Shown: positions 44,736-54,684, numbered from the stretch's first letter. The stretch is DNA of 64,000 nucleotides from Bacillota bacterium (GCA_023439505.1 JAEXNR010000062.1:372001-436000), one strand, 5' to 3'. Made by a program: numbers and translations. Notes: a model not told the origin generated them from the letters alone.

Positions 44736-45755
44736 ATGAGTAAAATTAAGATAATTGGTGATGCATTAGAAAATATACCATGGCAGGAGAAACCGGCGAA
44801 TGAGCCCGGTGTTATCTGGCGGCACAGAGAAAATCCGATCATTGACTGGAATCCGACACCCAGTACCGCCAGAGTTTTTAACAGTGCGGTTGTGCCTTTT
44901 GGCGACGGGTTTGCAGGAGTATTCCGTGCGGATCATAAGCATGGGAAGGCAATGCTTCATACAGGATTTAGTAAGGATGGTCTTATTTGGGAGATCGAAG
45001 ATGAAGAAATTCAGTGGAGGGATGAGCAGGGGAAACCTTATCAGCCAACCTATGCCTATGATCCCAGAGTTGTCAAGCTGGATGATGTTTATTATGTGGT
45101 ATGGTGTTCGGAATTTGGAGGGCCTACCTTGGGTCTTGGTATGACAAAGGATTTTAAAGAATTCACCCGTATGGAGAATATTTTTGTACCGTTTAACAGA
45201 AACGGAGTTCTCTTTCCGAGAAAAATAAACGGTAATTATATGCTTCTTAGCAGACCAAGCGACAGCGGGCATACACCCTTCGGTGATATTTTTCTAAGTG
45301 AGAGTCCGGATCTGTGCTATTGGGGAAAACACAGACGTGTGATGACAAGGGGGGGCTCCGGATGGTGGCAGAATTTAAAAATCGGTGCCGGTCCGGTGCC
45401 GATAGAAACTTCGGAAGGCTGGCTTTTGCTATACCATGGGGTATCCGGAACCTGTAATGGCTTTGTCTACAGTTTTGGCGGAGCAATTCTGGATATAGAT
45501 CATCCGTCCAAGGTATTATACAGAACAAGGGATTATATTATTACACCGGAAAAGCAGTATGAAACAGTAGGCTTTGTACCCAACGTCTGCTTCCCGTGTG
45601 CAACCTTATGTGATGCCGATACAGGAAGAATTGCAATCTATTACGGAGCCGCGGATACCTATGTGTCTGTTGCCTATGCCAGAGTAGAGGAACTTATAAA
45701 TCATATTAAAAATAATTCGGAACTGCTGTCTGGTGATGGGGAAGAGTCCAGATAA
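44736..45755 (+). CDS. GH130-family beta-mannoside phosphorylase-like enzyme
   Basis: This 339-residue five-bladed propeller protein matches GH130: RHRENPIIDWNPTPSTARVFNSAVVPF, FAGVFRADHK, YDPRVVKLDDVYYVVW and the phosphate-site region GSGWWQNLKIGAGPVPI. GH130 enzymes split beta-mannosides with phosphate, yielding mannose 1-phosphate; some members are hydrolases. It has no signal peptide. The ATG at 44736 has GGAGG 5 bp upstream; the in-frame ATG at 44724 overlaps that site. A TGCCGGT/ACCGGCA hairpin lies in the gap before it. Confidence 0.87.
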   Translation: MSKIKIIGDALENIPWQEKPANEPGVIWRHRENPIIDWNPTPSTARVFNSAVVPFGDGFAGVFRADHKHGKAMLHTGFSKDGLIWEIEDEEIQWRDEQGKPYQPTYAYDPRVVKLDDVYYVVWCSEFGGPTLGLGMTKDFKEFTRMENIFVPFNRNGVLFPRKINGNYMLLSRPSDSGHTPFGDIFLSESPDLCYWGKHRRVMTRGGSGWWQNLKIGAGPVPIETSEGWLLLYHGVSGTCNGFVYSFGGAILDIDHPSKVLYRTRDYIITPEKQYETVGFVPNVCFPCATLCDADTGRIAIYYGAADTYVSVAYARVEELINHIKNNSELLSGDGEESR

Positions 45756-45911
45756 AAGAAGCGGCATGATCATCGGGGAGTAATAAATAGAGGGAAGGTA
45801 GGATTGATTAATTGTGTTTTATAACACTTTTAATACAACTTAAGTTAATGCAGAGCAAAATCTCTTCTCCTGCTTTGCATTGCTTAAAAAAACTTATTGG
45901 GAGGAAATTCA

Positions 45912-48900
45912 ATGAAAAGACATCTTACAACACAAATGAGAAGGTTTGTTGCAATTTTATGTATCTTAACCTTATCGTTTGCACCGCTGATGCAGTCGGC
46001 AGCACCGGTATATGCAGCCGAAGAAGAGAATCAGAATACGCACAGCGGAACATGGGCGATGAAGATGGACCTGTCCGGCACAGACTGGAAATCAGCCAGC
46101 AGATTTTTGGAAAATATGACCACAAATACGAATTATGTCTTGAAATTCTGGGCTAAGGGAACAGGCAAAGTATGGTGTGCAGTAAAAGATTCTAATTGGG
46201 AAGCAATCAGCTATGAGGAGTATACGGTATCCGATACCTGGACACAGTATTCCGTTTCCTTTCATACCGGTAATAATGATAAGGTATGTCTGCAATTTAC
46301 AGACACCGTATCTTCCGGTATCCTTTATATCGATGATGTGACCCTGCAGATTGGCGGTGGTGAAGCTGATTTAATTTCCAACGGTGACTTTGAAGAAGGC
46401 GGCAGCGGCGGTGGATGGTGGTTTGAGACCGGTGTAAATGCTTCCATAATTCAGCCGGGACTGGAAGTGGTGAATTCTGTAATTCAACCTGTAAGTGCAG
46501 AATTTAACTTAAATACAGAGGACAAGAAAGATATCAGTGTAACCCTAAGCAAGAATGGGAATCAGTTTCTGGGAATCAGGGAAGGGGATACAGACTTAGC
46601 CGCTGACACAGCCTACACCGTTTCCGGAAGTGCAGTAACGATAAAGAAGGAATTTCTTTCTACCCTTGGGGAAGGATCCCACGTTTTTACGTTTGATTTT
46701 GACAAGGGAACTGATCCTGTGTTTACAGTGAATGTCATCTCTTTAAGCGGAGGCATTTATGATGAATTAGCGGATTATAGTAAAATGTATGATCATCAGA
46801 ATGTTTCTACGGTTAGCCCGGGAGATGTTCTCGGAGGGGATGCAGACAGAGTATTTCCGAGCCAATGGGATCAGCAATCAGTCATTATCTATGAAAATGA
46901 TACGGACATAACCTCCTTTGTTTCCAGTGTTTTTTACTGGGCGCAGAGACCGATTGTTGATCTTAAGGTATCCGTTGCTACTGAAGCAGCAGGGGAATAT
47001 ACCCCTCTGATCCTTGATAAAGTGACGAAGAACGAAGTAAATGACTGGCCTTATGTAACCTTTAGTTGTTTTGATATGCCGATTTCAAATGCAAGATATC
47101 TTAAAATTGAATTTTCAGCGGTGGATCAGAATAATTGGGGAATTCAAATGGCCAACGTTCAGATTAATACCAGCGTCTCTCCCGTTGCTGCCACACCCGG
47201 TACGGGGAAACTTGCAAACCCGATGGAGATTGCCCTGACAACGGCAACTGCAGGAGCAGATATCTACTATTATACGGATAGGGACAGTACACCGGTACTC
47301 TATTCAACACCGATTCTAATTTCTACATATACGAAGTTATATGCATATGCGGTTAAAGCGGGATTAAGAACCGGTCTAACCAAAGAGTTTATCTACTATA
47401 CTGCCGATCAGGAAATAGTTGACCGCTATGGGCAGGTAAAAAGCGCACAGTTTGATACGAAGGTAACCAGTGATGCTGAACTGGAAGCGGATGCTGCCGC
47501 TGATGAGGAATATTATAACAGTCTTACACCGCCGGCACGAGACAGTTATGGCGGAGAATTGGGAAGTAAGGAAAAATATAATTTAGAAGCAAAGGGATAC
47601 TTTAATATTCAGAAGATTGCGGATAAATTCGTGATGGTGGATCCCATCGGTAATCTGTATTTCAGCCTGGGTGTTGATTGTACCGGTTCTCCCGGTGAAT
47701 CCTATACCCAGGTCTCCGGCAGAGAATATGCTTATGAATGGCTGCCGGACAGTACACCGGGCAGTGAATTTGCACGAGCCTATATGAATGGAAATTCCAG
47801 TTATTTCTCCTTCTATGTTGCCAATTTGATCAAGAAATTTCAGGCACCGTTTAACCAGGTAAACTACTACAAAATGGCCGTGGAACGATTGAAAAAGTGG
47901 GGCTTCACCAGTGAAGGCGGATTTTCGGAAACTCCTTCTGCCGCGGAAAATGATACCGGATACCCGCAGATCAGATTTGAATATCTTCCGGATGGATACG
48001 GGATCGGCGGCACCACATTATTTGATATTTTTAAAGATAGTGCACCTCAGGCAATTTACAATCACTTTGTAACTTGCGGTGTGGGTGAAAGAAAAAATGA
48101 TCCGAACATCGTAGGTTATATGTTTGGGAATGAATTCCCTTATCACAAATTTAATCAGCTGGTGCTTTCAGCAAAAGCAAGCGAAGTAGCCACAAAGGGA
48201 GCGCTGGTGGATTTTCTGGAAGAAAAATATGTGGATATCGCAGCCTTTAATGCAGCGTGGGAGACCTCTTATGACAGCTTTGATGCTTTACGGGAGGTGA
48301 CTCTGACCAGAAATACAGAGGCAAGTTCCAATGATATGCTGGAGTTTTTCAAACTTTATCTGGATAAATTCTATGCTATCATATCCACCCAATTTAGAAG
48401 TTTGGATCCCAATCATATGTATATGGGAGACCGCTATCTTGTAAATGTGGCAGATAATACGGATATCCGTAATGCGCTGTGTGAAGTTGGCGGTAAATAC
48501 TTAGATGTAGTCTCCTATAACTACTATACCTATTCCCCGGATCTGGAACGAATCAATTCCATGGTAGAACTTGCTAACAAGCCAATTATTATTACGGAAT
48601 TTCATTATGGGGAACCGACACAGGGGTTGCCCGGTGCCATGAGAGTGGTTGAAAATGAAACAGAAAAGGGATTAAGTTACAGAAATTATGTCGAAAAGCT
48701 TGCAGCTTCCGGTAATGTGGTAGGAACCCATTGGTTTGAGTGGATGGATCAGGCAGCCACAGGGCGATGGTTTGAAGGGTTAAACGGTGAATCCTTTGCC
48801 ATTGGTTTGATTAATGTGACCGACCGTCCATATAAGGCAATGCTGGAGTCTGTAATGGAGACGAACTATAACATTTACGATATTGTCACAGGCAATAAGC

Positions 48901-51011
48901 AGCCTTTTGTATTTGATAAATACAGTGGCGGAGAGAGTCAGCCAATCAAGGATGTTAACATTGTAAAAGCCAGGGAACCTATTGTGATTGATGGTGACAA
49001 AGATACTACATGGCCGGACGCAGAGATATTGGAGCTTACGGATGAGGACAGAACACTGGGCGTTAAAAAGGAGAATGTTTCTGCGCATATGAGTCTGGCA
49101 TGGGATGATACCAATTTATATATCTTCGCAGACATTAATGATCCCACACCAATGCAAAATTCAAAAACGGGCTTTGATATCTATAACGGAGATGCTCTTG
49201 AACTATTTATCGGACCTACAAGAATTAACGATCCGGGTTCCTTAAAAATAACGGATTCCCAGATTATTATCAGTGCAACCGGGGAGAGTTACTGGTATAA
49301 CTATAATGTACAAACACAGCCGGAGATCAAAACAGTTACGAAATTAAAGAATGACGGGACAGGCTATACCATGGAGGCTGCAATTAAATTGACGGATCTG
49401 GCACTTGCTGATGCGACAGACGGCAGACTGATGCGTTTTGATATCGGCTTTGATAACGGGGAAGGCGATCATCGTATTGCCCAGTATCTTTGGAGCGGAA
49501 TTGACGGGAATGCATCCAATCGCGATAAGTGGGGAACCGCAACACTAATCATTCCAAGCGAGCCGACGCCAACCCCAACGGTTACGCCGACGCCTACAGA
49601 TGCACCGACACCGACAGATGCACCGACACCGACAGATACGCCAACACCGACCGTAACACCGTCCCCGACACAGGCACCTTGGCAGCCGGGGACTGGGGAA
49701 AATCCGGGAAATAATACAAATACGGGAAGGGTGGAACAAAAAGGGAATACTGCCCCTGCAGATCTTACCTTTACCGAAAAGAACGGAACCTTAAATGTAG
49801 GTGTGAAACCTGACAAAGATGCACTATCCATGATGTTAACACACATAAAAACCGGAGAGCGTATTGAACTCGCGTTATCCGATCAAGCTGTTATTGATAA
49901 AATCAAGACTTCTGACAGCAGCGTGGCAGAAATCACACTGGATCTTCCAACCAGCATTCTTACGGAGGATAACCAAAAATTAATTTCCATACAATTAGAG
50001 GAAGCGTTGTTTACCGCTGCGCTAACAGCAAATAAAGACATCAGGATCAGGATCAACAGGGAAGACGGCAAAGAGCTTTATTCCTGGGGTTTTAAGGGAG
50101 CAGATCTGGCAGCATCAAGACAGTCCATGCAGGATGTAAATCTAAGTCTTACTGTAGAAAAGCTCCGGGGGAATGCAGCATTAAATCAAATAATTTCAGA
50201 GGACAACACGAACGGAGCTGTGATACACTTTGATCATGATGGAATGCTTCCGGCCCAGGCTTTTGTCAGGGTTTATGTTGGCAATGAAATTCAGAACAAT
50301 AAAGTGTATGTATACCATTATAATTCTGAGACGAGAAAGCTGGATACACTGCCTTACAGCTCCGATTATACCGTGGATTCTGATGGCTATCTTCAAATTA
50401 ACATCCTGCATTGCTCTGATTACGTTATCTTAAACAGGGAAGCGGATGCCAAGGCAATGACAAGTCTCAGGAATCAGATTACTGTTACTCCGGGTAAGAA
50501 AACGATTTATCTGGGTAATCCTGCGGATACCAAAACAAGTCTTATTTTGAAACTTCCGGCCACCCTGGAACTGGTAACCTCCTTGAAGGATAAAACCTCA
50601 GGCAGTGCTGTCGGTGCTGTAACTGCCACTTATCAATCCGGGAATACGAAGATAGCAGCGGTGGATAAAAACGGAATTATTACAGCAAAGGGAGTCGGAA
50701 CGACGACAATCCTTACGACGGTAATCCTTTACAGCAATAAGAAGATTACATTTTCAACAACAGTCACTGTGAAGAAACCATTCATTCAGATGGGGGATTA
50801 CATAACAGCTATGAAGATCGGAGACAGCTTTGTATTCACTGCAGAGGCTTATGGTTTGGACGAGTCTGATCCGGTATGGACAACGAGTAAAAAATCAATT
50901 ATTGTAATTAACGCTGCGACAGGCAAAGCGACAGCTGTTTCAAAAGGTACTGATTTTGTGAAAGTGAAGATCGGTGATCTGATAAAGGAAATAAAGGTTA
51001 TTGTGAAGTAA
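45912..51011 (+). CDS. secreted multimodular GH-A-like glycoside hydrolase with several carbohydrate-binding modules
   Basis: A 1699-residue exported protein. Signal peptide 1-36 (QSAAPVYAAEE); CBM4/9-like module about 37-155; X2-like Ig domain 186-278; discoidin-like region 283-420; chitobiase-C-like module 420-497; GH-A-type catalytic domain about 505-1005 with GYMFGNEFPY (acid/base Glu741) and ITEFHYGEP (nucleophile Glu896), vaguely like agarase-type GH50 proteins; CBM9-like module about 1014-1215; Pro/Thr linker 1216-1260; an unrecognised beta domain; and a C-terminal Ig-like (Big_2) domain 1550-1699. No dockerin, SLH or sortase signal is seen, so it is probably released or held through its binding modules. 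The ATG at 45912 has GGGAGG 7 bp upstream; a TTG at 45897 overlaps that site. A hairpin (45849-45857 with 45871-45879) lies in its leader. Confidence 0.82.
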   Translation: MKRHLTTQMRRFVAILCILTLSFAPLMQSAAPVYAAEEENQNTHSGTWAMKMDLSGTDWKSASRFLENMTTNTNYVLKFWAKGTGKVWCAVKDSNWEAISYEEYTVSDTWTQYSVSFHTGNNDKVCLQFTDTVSSGILYIDDVTLQIGGGEADLISNGDFEEGGSGGGWWFETGVNASIIQPGLEVVNSVIQPVSAEFNLNTEDKKDISVTLSKNGNQFLGIREGDTDLAADTAYTVSGSAVTIKKEFLSTLGEGSHVFTFDFDKGTDPVFTVNVISLSGGIYDELADYSKMYDHQNVSTVSPGDVLGGDADRVFPSQWDQQSVIIYENDTDITSFVSSVFYWAQRPIVDLKVSVATEAAGEYTPLILDKVTKNEVNDWPYVTFSCFDMPISNARYLKIEFSAVDQNNWGIQMANVQINTSVSPVAATPGTGKLANPMEIALTTATAGADIYYYTDRDSTPVLYSTPILISTYTKLYAYAVKAGLRTGLTKEFIYYTADQEIVDRYGQVKSAQFDTKVTSDAELEADAAADEEYYNSLTPPARDSYGGELGSKEKYNLEAKGYFNIQKIADKFVMVDPIGNLYFSLGVDCTGSPGESYTQVSGREYAYEWLPDSTPGSEFARAYMNGNSSYFSFYVANLIKKFQAPFNQVNYYKMAVERLKKWGFTSEGGFSETPSAAENDTGYPQIRFEYLPDGYGIGGTTLFDIFKDSAPQAIYNHFVTCGVGERKNDPNIVGYMFGNEFPYHKFNQLVLSAKASEVATKGALVDFLEEKYVDIAAFNAAWETSYDSFDALREVTLTRNTEASSNDMLEFFKLYLDKFYAIISTQFRSLDPNHMYMGDRYLVNVADNTDIRNALCEVGGKYLDVVSYNYYTYSPDLERINSMVELANKPIIITEFHYGEPTQGLPGAMRVVENETEKGLSYRNYVEKLAASGNVVGTHWFEWMDQAATGRWFEGLNGESFAIGLINVTDRPYKAMLESVMETNYNIYDIVTGNKQPFVFDKYSGGESQPIKDVNIVKAREPIVIDGDKDTTWPDAEILELTDEDRTLGVKKENVSAHMSLAWDDTNLYIFADINDPTPMQNSKTGFDIYNGDALELFIGPTRINDPGSLKITDSQIIISATGESYWYNYNVQTQPEIKTVTKLKNDGTGYTMEAAIKLTDLALADATDGRLMRFDIGFDNGEGDHRIAQYLWSGIDGNASNRDKWGTATLIIPSEPTPTPTVTPTPTDAPTPTDAPTPTDTPTPTVTPSPTQAPWQPGTGENPGNNTNTGRVEQKGNTAPADLTFTEKNGTLNVGVKPDKDALSMMLTHIKTGERIELALSDQAVIDKIKTSDSSVAEITLDLPTSILTEDNQKLISIQLEEALFTAALTANKDIRIRINREDGKELYSWGFKGADLAASRQSMQDVNLSLTVEKLRGNAALNQIISEDNTNGAVIHFDHDGMLPAQAFVRVYVGNEIQNNKVYVYHYNSETRKLDTLPYSSDYTVDSDGYLQINILHCSDYVILNREADAKAMTSLRNQITVTPGKKTIYLGNPADTKTSLILKLPATLELVTSLKDKTSGSAVGAVTATYQSGNTKIAAVDKNGIITAKGVGTTTILTTVILYSNKKITFSTTVTVKKPFIQMGDYITAMKIGDSFVFTAEAYGLDESDPVWTTSKKSIIVINAATGKATAVSKGTDFVKVKIGDLIKEIKVIVK
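49556..49690 (+). repeat. Pro/Thr linker-coding repeat
   Basis: Near-identical units encoding TPTDAP and variants repeat through this stretch inside the 1699-residue enzyme. Such linkers join independent modules of extracellular glycanases. The opposite strand gives a spurious Gly/Val repeat frame. Confidence 0.9.
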
Positions 51012-51043
51012 TTCCTTTTTGTTAAGGATTCAGATTGTTTCTT

Positions 51044-51129
51044 ATAACGGCGTTTGATTCCGGAGCGAATGATTCCCAACGAGAACTCTATGGGAAATCA
51101 GGGGATGCTCATCGGTTCGACGCCGTTAT
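51044..51129. other. 86-nt nested inverted-repeat element
   Basis: A 10-bp perfect outer stem (51044-51053 with 51120-51129) encloses further paired segments in order: CCG/CGG (51060-51062, 51113-51115), AGC/GCT (51064-51066, 51107-51109) and GATT-CCC/GGG-AATC (51071-51077, 51092-51099). It sits between the large secreted enzyme and the LplA-like gene. The T-run after it is poor (ATTTTAC). It may terminate or process the upstream transcript. The rest of 51012-51345 holds the promoter element at 51178. Confidence 0.6.
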
Positions 51130-51177
51130 TTTACAAAAGAATAGAGAAATTCCGGGCATTGCAGCAATCTGATTTTA

Positions 51178-51234
51178 ATACCAAAACAACTGAACAGACC
51201 ACATTTTCTAAGAATTGTCCATAAGTTATAATGA
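51178..51234 (+). promoter_or_regulatory. promoter/operator of the LplA-like gene (shared regulon element, copy 2)
   Basis: ATACCAAAA (51178-51186), 14 bp, ACATTTT (51201-51207), 19 bp, TATAATGA (51227-51234). Blocks and spacings equal those at 37283-37339, while the bases between them differ, which points to selection on the blocks. Confidence 0.72.
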
Positions 51235-51345
51235 ATGCATGTTAATGATGCATAGTTGAGTATAACAATCATCATAATTAGTTCCATCGGCAATTTGCTT
51301 CAATATAGAAGCGTTGTAAATATATAATGATTATAGGAGGGTTTT

Positions 51346-53007
51346 ATGAAGAAATTAAGAAAAATTGTTTCGACCATTTTGGTGCTGGCAATGATTGTAA
51401 CAAGTTTTGCTGCATGCTCTTCCAACAAGGAAAAAGACACCGGCAAAGACACAGGAAATAATGACGGCGGCCAAGTTACTGCCGACGGCACGAAGACGGA
51501 TGACAGTCAAGCTGAAAATCCGTATGAGAAAAAGCTTACCTTCACAATGAGTGCAATTGATGCAGAAAAAGCCGGCTTAACAGAGAACGGTGAAGTGGCA
51601 GCAAACTATAAGTGGTTATGTGATAAATTCAATGTTGATTTTGAATTCTGGCCACTCACCTGGTCAAATTATATCGATCAGACCCGTATGTGGATCAATT
51701 CCGATTCTGCACCGGATATCATGATGCTGGATGTTGCTCCGGTACGCTACAGCGAATATCTGGAATGGGTAAATGCCGAGATGTTCCGGGCATATGATCT
51801 TGACAAGTATTCAAATCTGAAATCAGCATACGACGGCATGATCACCGGTAAGAAGTTTTCAGTAAATGATAAATTATATGCTTGGCCTGCTACTATGGAT
51901 ACAAGTACATATAATTTTACTGTTGCACAAGGTTATATTTATCGTAAAGACTGGGCGAAATCAGTTGGTTTATATCATGATGATAACATTTATACCTGGG
52001 ATGAATGGACGAATCTGGTCAGTACTGTAAAAGCGAAAGATCCCGGAAATAATGGCGCGGGCAACACCCTGGGTATTATCACCGCTGTAAATTGGGCATT
52101 CCCGAAATACATCACAGGTTTTATGTCACCTTATATGGTTTCCTTTGCGCAGGATGCGGATGGAAGCTGGAAGTGGGGTCCTACCTTACCTGAAACGTTA
52201 GAAGCAGTGAAAACAGTGAAGGATCTGTATGATAAAGGAATTATCTGGGCAGATCAGCCGATGGTTCAGGATGGGGATGCAAAGAACAATTTCGCAGCAG
52301 GAAGGTTATTTGCAGCAACAGCTTATAACACAACCCTTGGTATGATGGACGATTACAGAAAGACATTTGAAGATGCGAATCCCGAAATCAAGTCAGAGGA
52401 TGCAATGGATTTGGCAATGATTAAAGGTACGGACGGAAAATTCCTTACCTGGCAGTCAAATGATCAGTGGTCCCAGACTGCTATGAGCCATAATATTACT
52501 GATGAAAAAGCACAAAGATGGCAGGATATTCTTGATTACCTTGTATCAGGGGATGGTTATTACTTCCGCAACTATGGCATTCAGGATGTAGATTGGAAAT
52601 ATGACGGTGATCAGGCCGTATGCCTTTGGAAACAAAATGATGACGGAAGCTTTATCAATCCTTATAGTTACGGTACCTGGCCTTGGGCTAGAACCGCAGG
52701 TAACAATGATGGATTCTCAATGATTGATCCTTCCTATCCTGAATGGGAGCGTAATATTTATCTGAATGCGATGAAGATATTCAGCGACGAAAGTCAGACC
52801 ACCATCATCCCTGTGAATGCTAATTTCTCCTTCTTTACATCTGATAAATATGCGCAGGCAACCGCAGGTTTAGAGACAGAAGTTGTAAATAAAATTGCAG
52901 AATTAATGACATCAAAGGATATTGAGACAGATTGGAATGCGTGGGTAACGCAAAAGTCATCTGAAGTTACACCTGCACTGGATGAATTAAATGCAAATGT
53001 AAAATAA
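51346..53007 (+). CDS. LplA-type solute-binding lipoprotein of the large glycan locus
   Basis: This 553-residue lipoprotein has a signal peptide ending in the lipobox TSFAACSS and a large two-lobed domain of the LplA/YtcQ type (FDFEFWPLTW-like region, APDIMMLD, and YIYRKDWAKSVGL). Proteins of this size pair with LplB/LplC permeases, and the only such pair here is at 37361-39229, about 12 kb upstream. It presumably delivers the oligosaccharides released by the secreted enzyme encoded just before it. RBS GGAGGG precedes the ATG. Confidence 0.92.
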   Translation: MKKLRKIVSTILVLAMIVTSFAACSSNKEKDTGKDTGNNDGGQVTADGTKTDDSQAENPYEKKLTFTMSAIDAEKAGLTENGEVAANYKWLCDKFNVDFEFWPLTWSNYIDQTRMWINSDSAPDIMMLDVAPVRYSEYLEWVNAEMFRAYDLDKYSNLKSAYDGMITGKKFSVNDKLYAWPATMDTSTYNFTVAQGYIYRKDWAKSVGLYHDDNIYTWDEWTNLVSTVKAKDPGNNGAGNTLGIITAVNWAFPKYITGFMSPYMVSFAQDADGSWKWGPTLPETLEAVKTVKDLYDKGIIWADQPMVQDGDAKNNFAAGRLFAATAYNTTLGMMDDYRKTFEDANPEIKSEDAMDLAMIKGTDGKFLTWQSNDQWSQTAMSHNITDEKAQRWQDILDYLVSGDGYYFRNYGIQDVDWKYDGDQAVCLWKQNDDGSFINPYSYGTWPWARTAGNNDGFSMIDPSYPEWERNIYLNAMKIFSDESQTTIIPVNANFSFFTSDKYAQATAGLETEVVNKIAELMTSKDIETDWNAWVTQKSSEVTPALDELNANVK

Positions 53008-53115
53008 AAGATATGAAGTGGGAGGGAACTCGGTTTTCGGGTTCCCTTCAATAAAATATAGAGATAAGATTTCATGAGACAGGTGCAAAAACAGCACACA
53101 GAAATGGAGGATGGG

Positions 53116-54684
53116 ATGAATTATCATGGATTGGGTATGTATCAGTGGGATACCTGGTACTGTAGAAGAAAGGATACACAAGAGGTTCACGCATTCTATC
53201 TTCAGGATTTGAGACCCGATAGCAGTCGCACCAGGCTGGAGGCAGACAGTATCGGTCATGCAATCACCTATAACCTGCTGGACTGGGAGGAACTTGAAGT
53301 AGCAGTTACGCCACAACCTGCTAATACGCCGGGGGATTTAACAAACTGGACAGGTTCGACGCTGGAGCATGAGGGGAAATACTATATGTTTTATACCATC
53401 CGCTCCTCAGCCAGTGAAGGCAAGGAACAAAGTATCGGGTTGGCGGTAAGTGAGGACCTGATCACATGGGATAAATGCAGCAAGAATCCCATTCTGATAC
53501 CGGATGGCCGATGGTATAACACCATTCATCAAAAGTCCATCAACCAAATCGTTGATTGCCGGGACCTTATGGTGGTTAAGCATGATAAGAAACCAGGTTA
53601 TTTCGGAGTTTTTGCCACGAGAATACCGACCAAAGAACTTCCTCAGGGTGCTGTATTTGCGGGAGCGTACTCGGAGGATCTGATACACTGGGAACAGACA
53701 CCACCGGTAGTGCAGTCACCGGTGCATAAATATTCCATCGTGGAAATGCCGGATCTGTTTTGGATGGATGGAAAGTGGTACCTTACATGGCTGGAGGATA
53801 CCTCCTATGGGAAACGAGAGATTCTGGGGGATCTGTTTCTGACCAGCGGAACAGTGTATGCTGTTGCTGATCAGCTGGAAGGTCCTTATACTGAGCCGGA
53901 GGATAATATATTAATTGCTTCCATGGGATTTAACGGGTTAAGTTGTCGCACGGTAGATTTTAAGGGCAAAAAGTATGTGATCTATACCATGGCAGAACGT
54001 GAACATGAAAATGAGACAAAGCATACCTTTGGCGCTCTTTCTCTACCGAAGGAGATTCGGGTTTTAAATGATAAACTATGTGCATGCTTTGCATCCGATA
54101 TATTAGAAGAAAAATTAATGGAAACGCTTATGGATCCCAACTGTTTACCGGCACAAATCGAGTTTCATAATTGTCATGAAACCTTTGGTGATTGGAAAAA
54201 AGCCGGTAATACCGTATATGGTGCAACGGATACCACCTGGTCCAGGTACACGTTTGATGTCAGAGCCGACAACTTTTATTATTCCGCCGATATTACCGTA
54301 TCCAGGGGAATCGCAGCCGGGCTGCTCATTCGACAGGGGAATAATAAATCTGGAGGCGTAGTGCTGCTGGATTACGAGAGACAATTACTGATGTTTTGTA
54401 CCGTACCCCGTTTTCAAATCGTGGATATGCGTAAACTTAGGCTGGAATATAACAAAACATATCATATTCAGGTGATTGCAAATGATAAATTCATTGAGGT
54501 CTATGTGGATGAAGTTTTGCTTCTTCAATTTGTATGGTATTTCTCCTTTGAAGGCAGATTCGGACTATTAACCGATCGGGCAGATACCAGATTTGAGAGG
54601 ATTTGTGCACGCAGACTGGACATCAGTGAAAGAAGAGTAAGGGGAGGAAAATCCAATGCTTTCCATGAACCAAATGCAGAATAA
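53116..54684 (+). CDS. GH32/GH43-clan-like glycosidase with C-terminal beta-sandwich
   Basis: This 522-residue protein has an N-terminal five-bladed propeller and a C-terminal sandwich (about 360-510), the GH32 layout. MYQWDTWYC takes the place of the GH32 WMNDPNG motif, VDCRDLMV corresponds to the RDP motif and VEMPDLFW to the acid/base EC motif, so the three acidic residues are present in order but in unusual settings. No signal peptide is present. I start at the ATG at 53116 with GGAGG 5 bp upstream, not at 53074. Its end overlaps the next gene by 29 bp. Confidence 0.72.
   Translation: MNYHGLGMYQWDTWYCRRKDTQEVHAFYLQDLRPDSSRTRLEADSIGHAITYNLLDWEELEVAVTPQPANTPGDLTNWTGSTLEHEGKYYMFYTIRSSASEGKEQSIGLAVSEDLITWDKCSKNPILIPDGRWYNTIHQKSINQIVDCRDLMVVKHDKKPGYFGVFATRIPTKELPQGAVFAGAYSEDLIHWEQTPPVVQSPVHKYSIVEMPDLFWMDGKWYLTWLEDTSYGKREILGDLFLTSGTVYAVADQLEGPYTEPEDNILIASMGFNGLSCRTVDFKGKKYVIYTMAEREHENETKHTFGALSLPKEIRVLNDKLCACFASDILEEKLMETLMDPNCLPAQIEFHNCHETFGDWKKAGNTVYGATDTTWSRYTFDVRADNFYYSADITVSRGIAAGLLIRQGNNKSGGVVLLDYERQLLMFCTVPRFQIVDMRKLRLEYNKTYHIQVIANDKFIEVYVDEVLLLQFVWYFSFEGRFGLLTDRADTRFERICARRLDISERRVRGGKSNAFHEPNAE

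Noticed and set aside
49469..49846. Minus-strand ORF with Gly/Val repeats
   Set aside because: It is the antisense shadow of the Pro/Thr linker in the 1699-residue enzyme and has no ribosome binding site.
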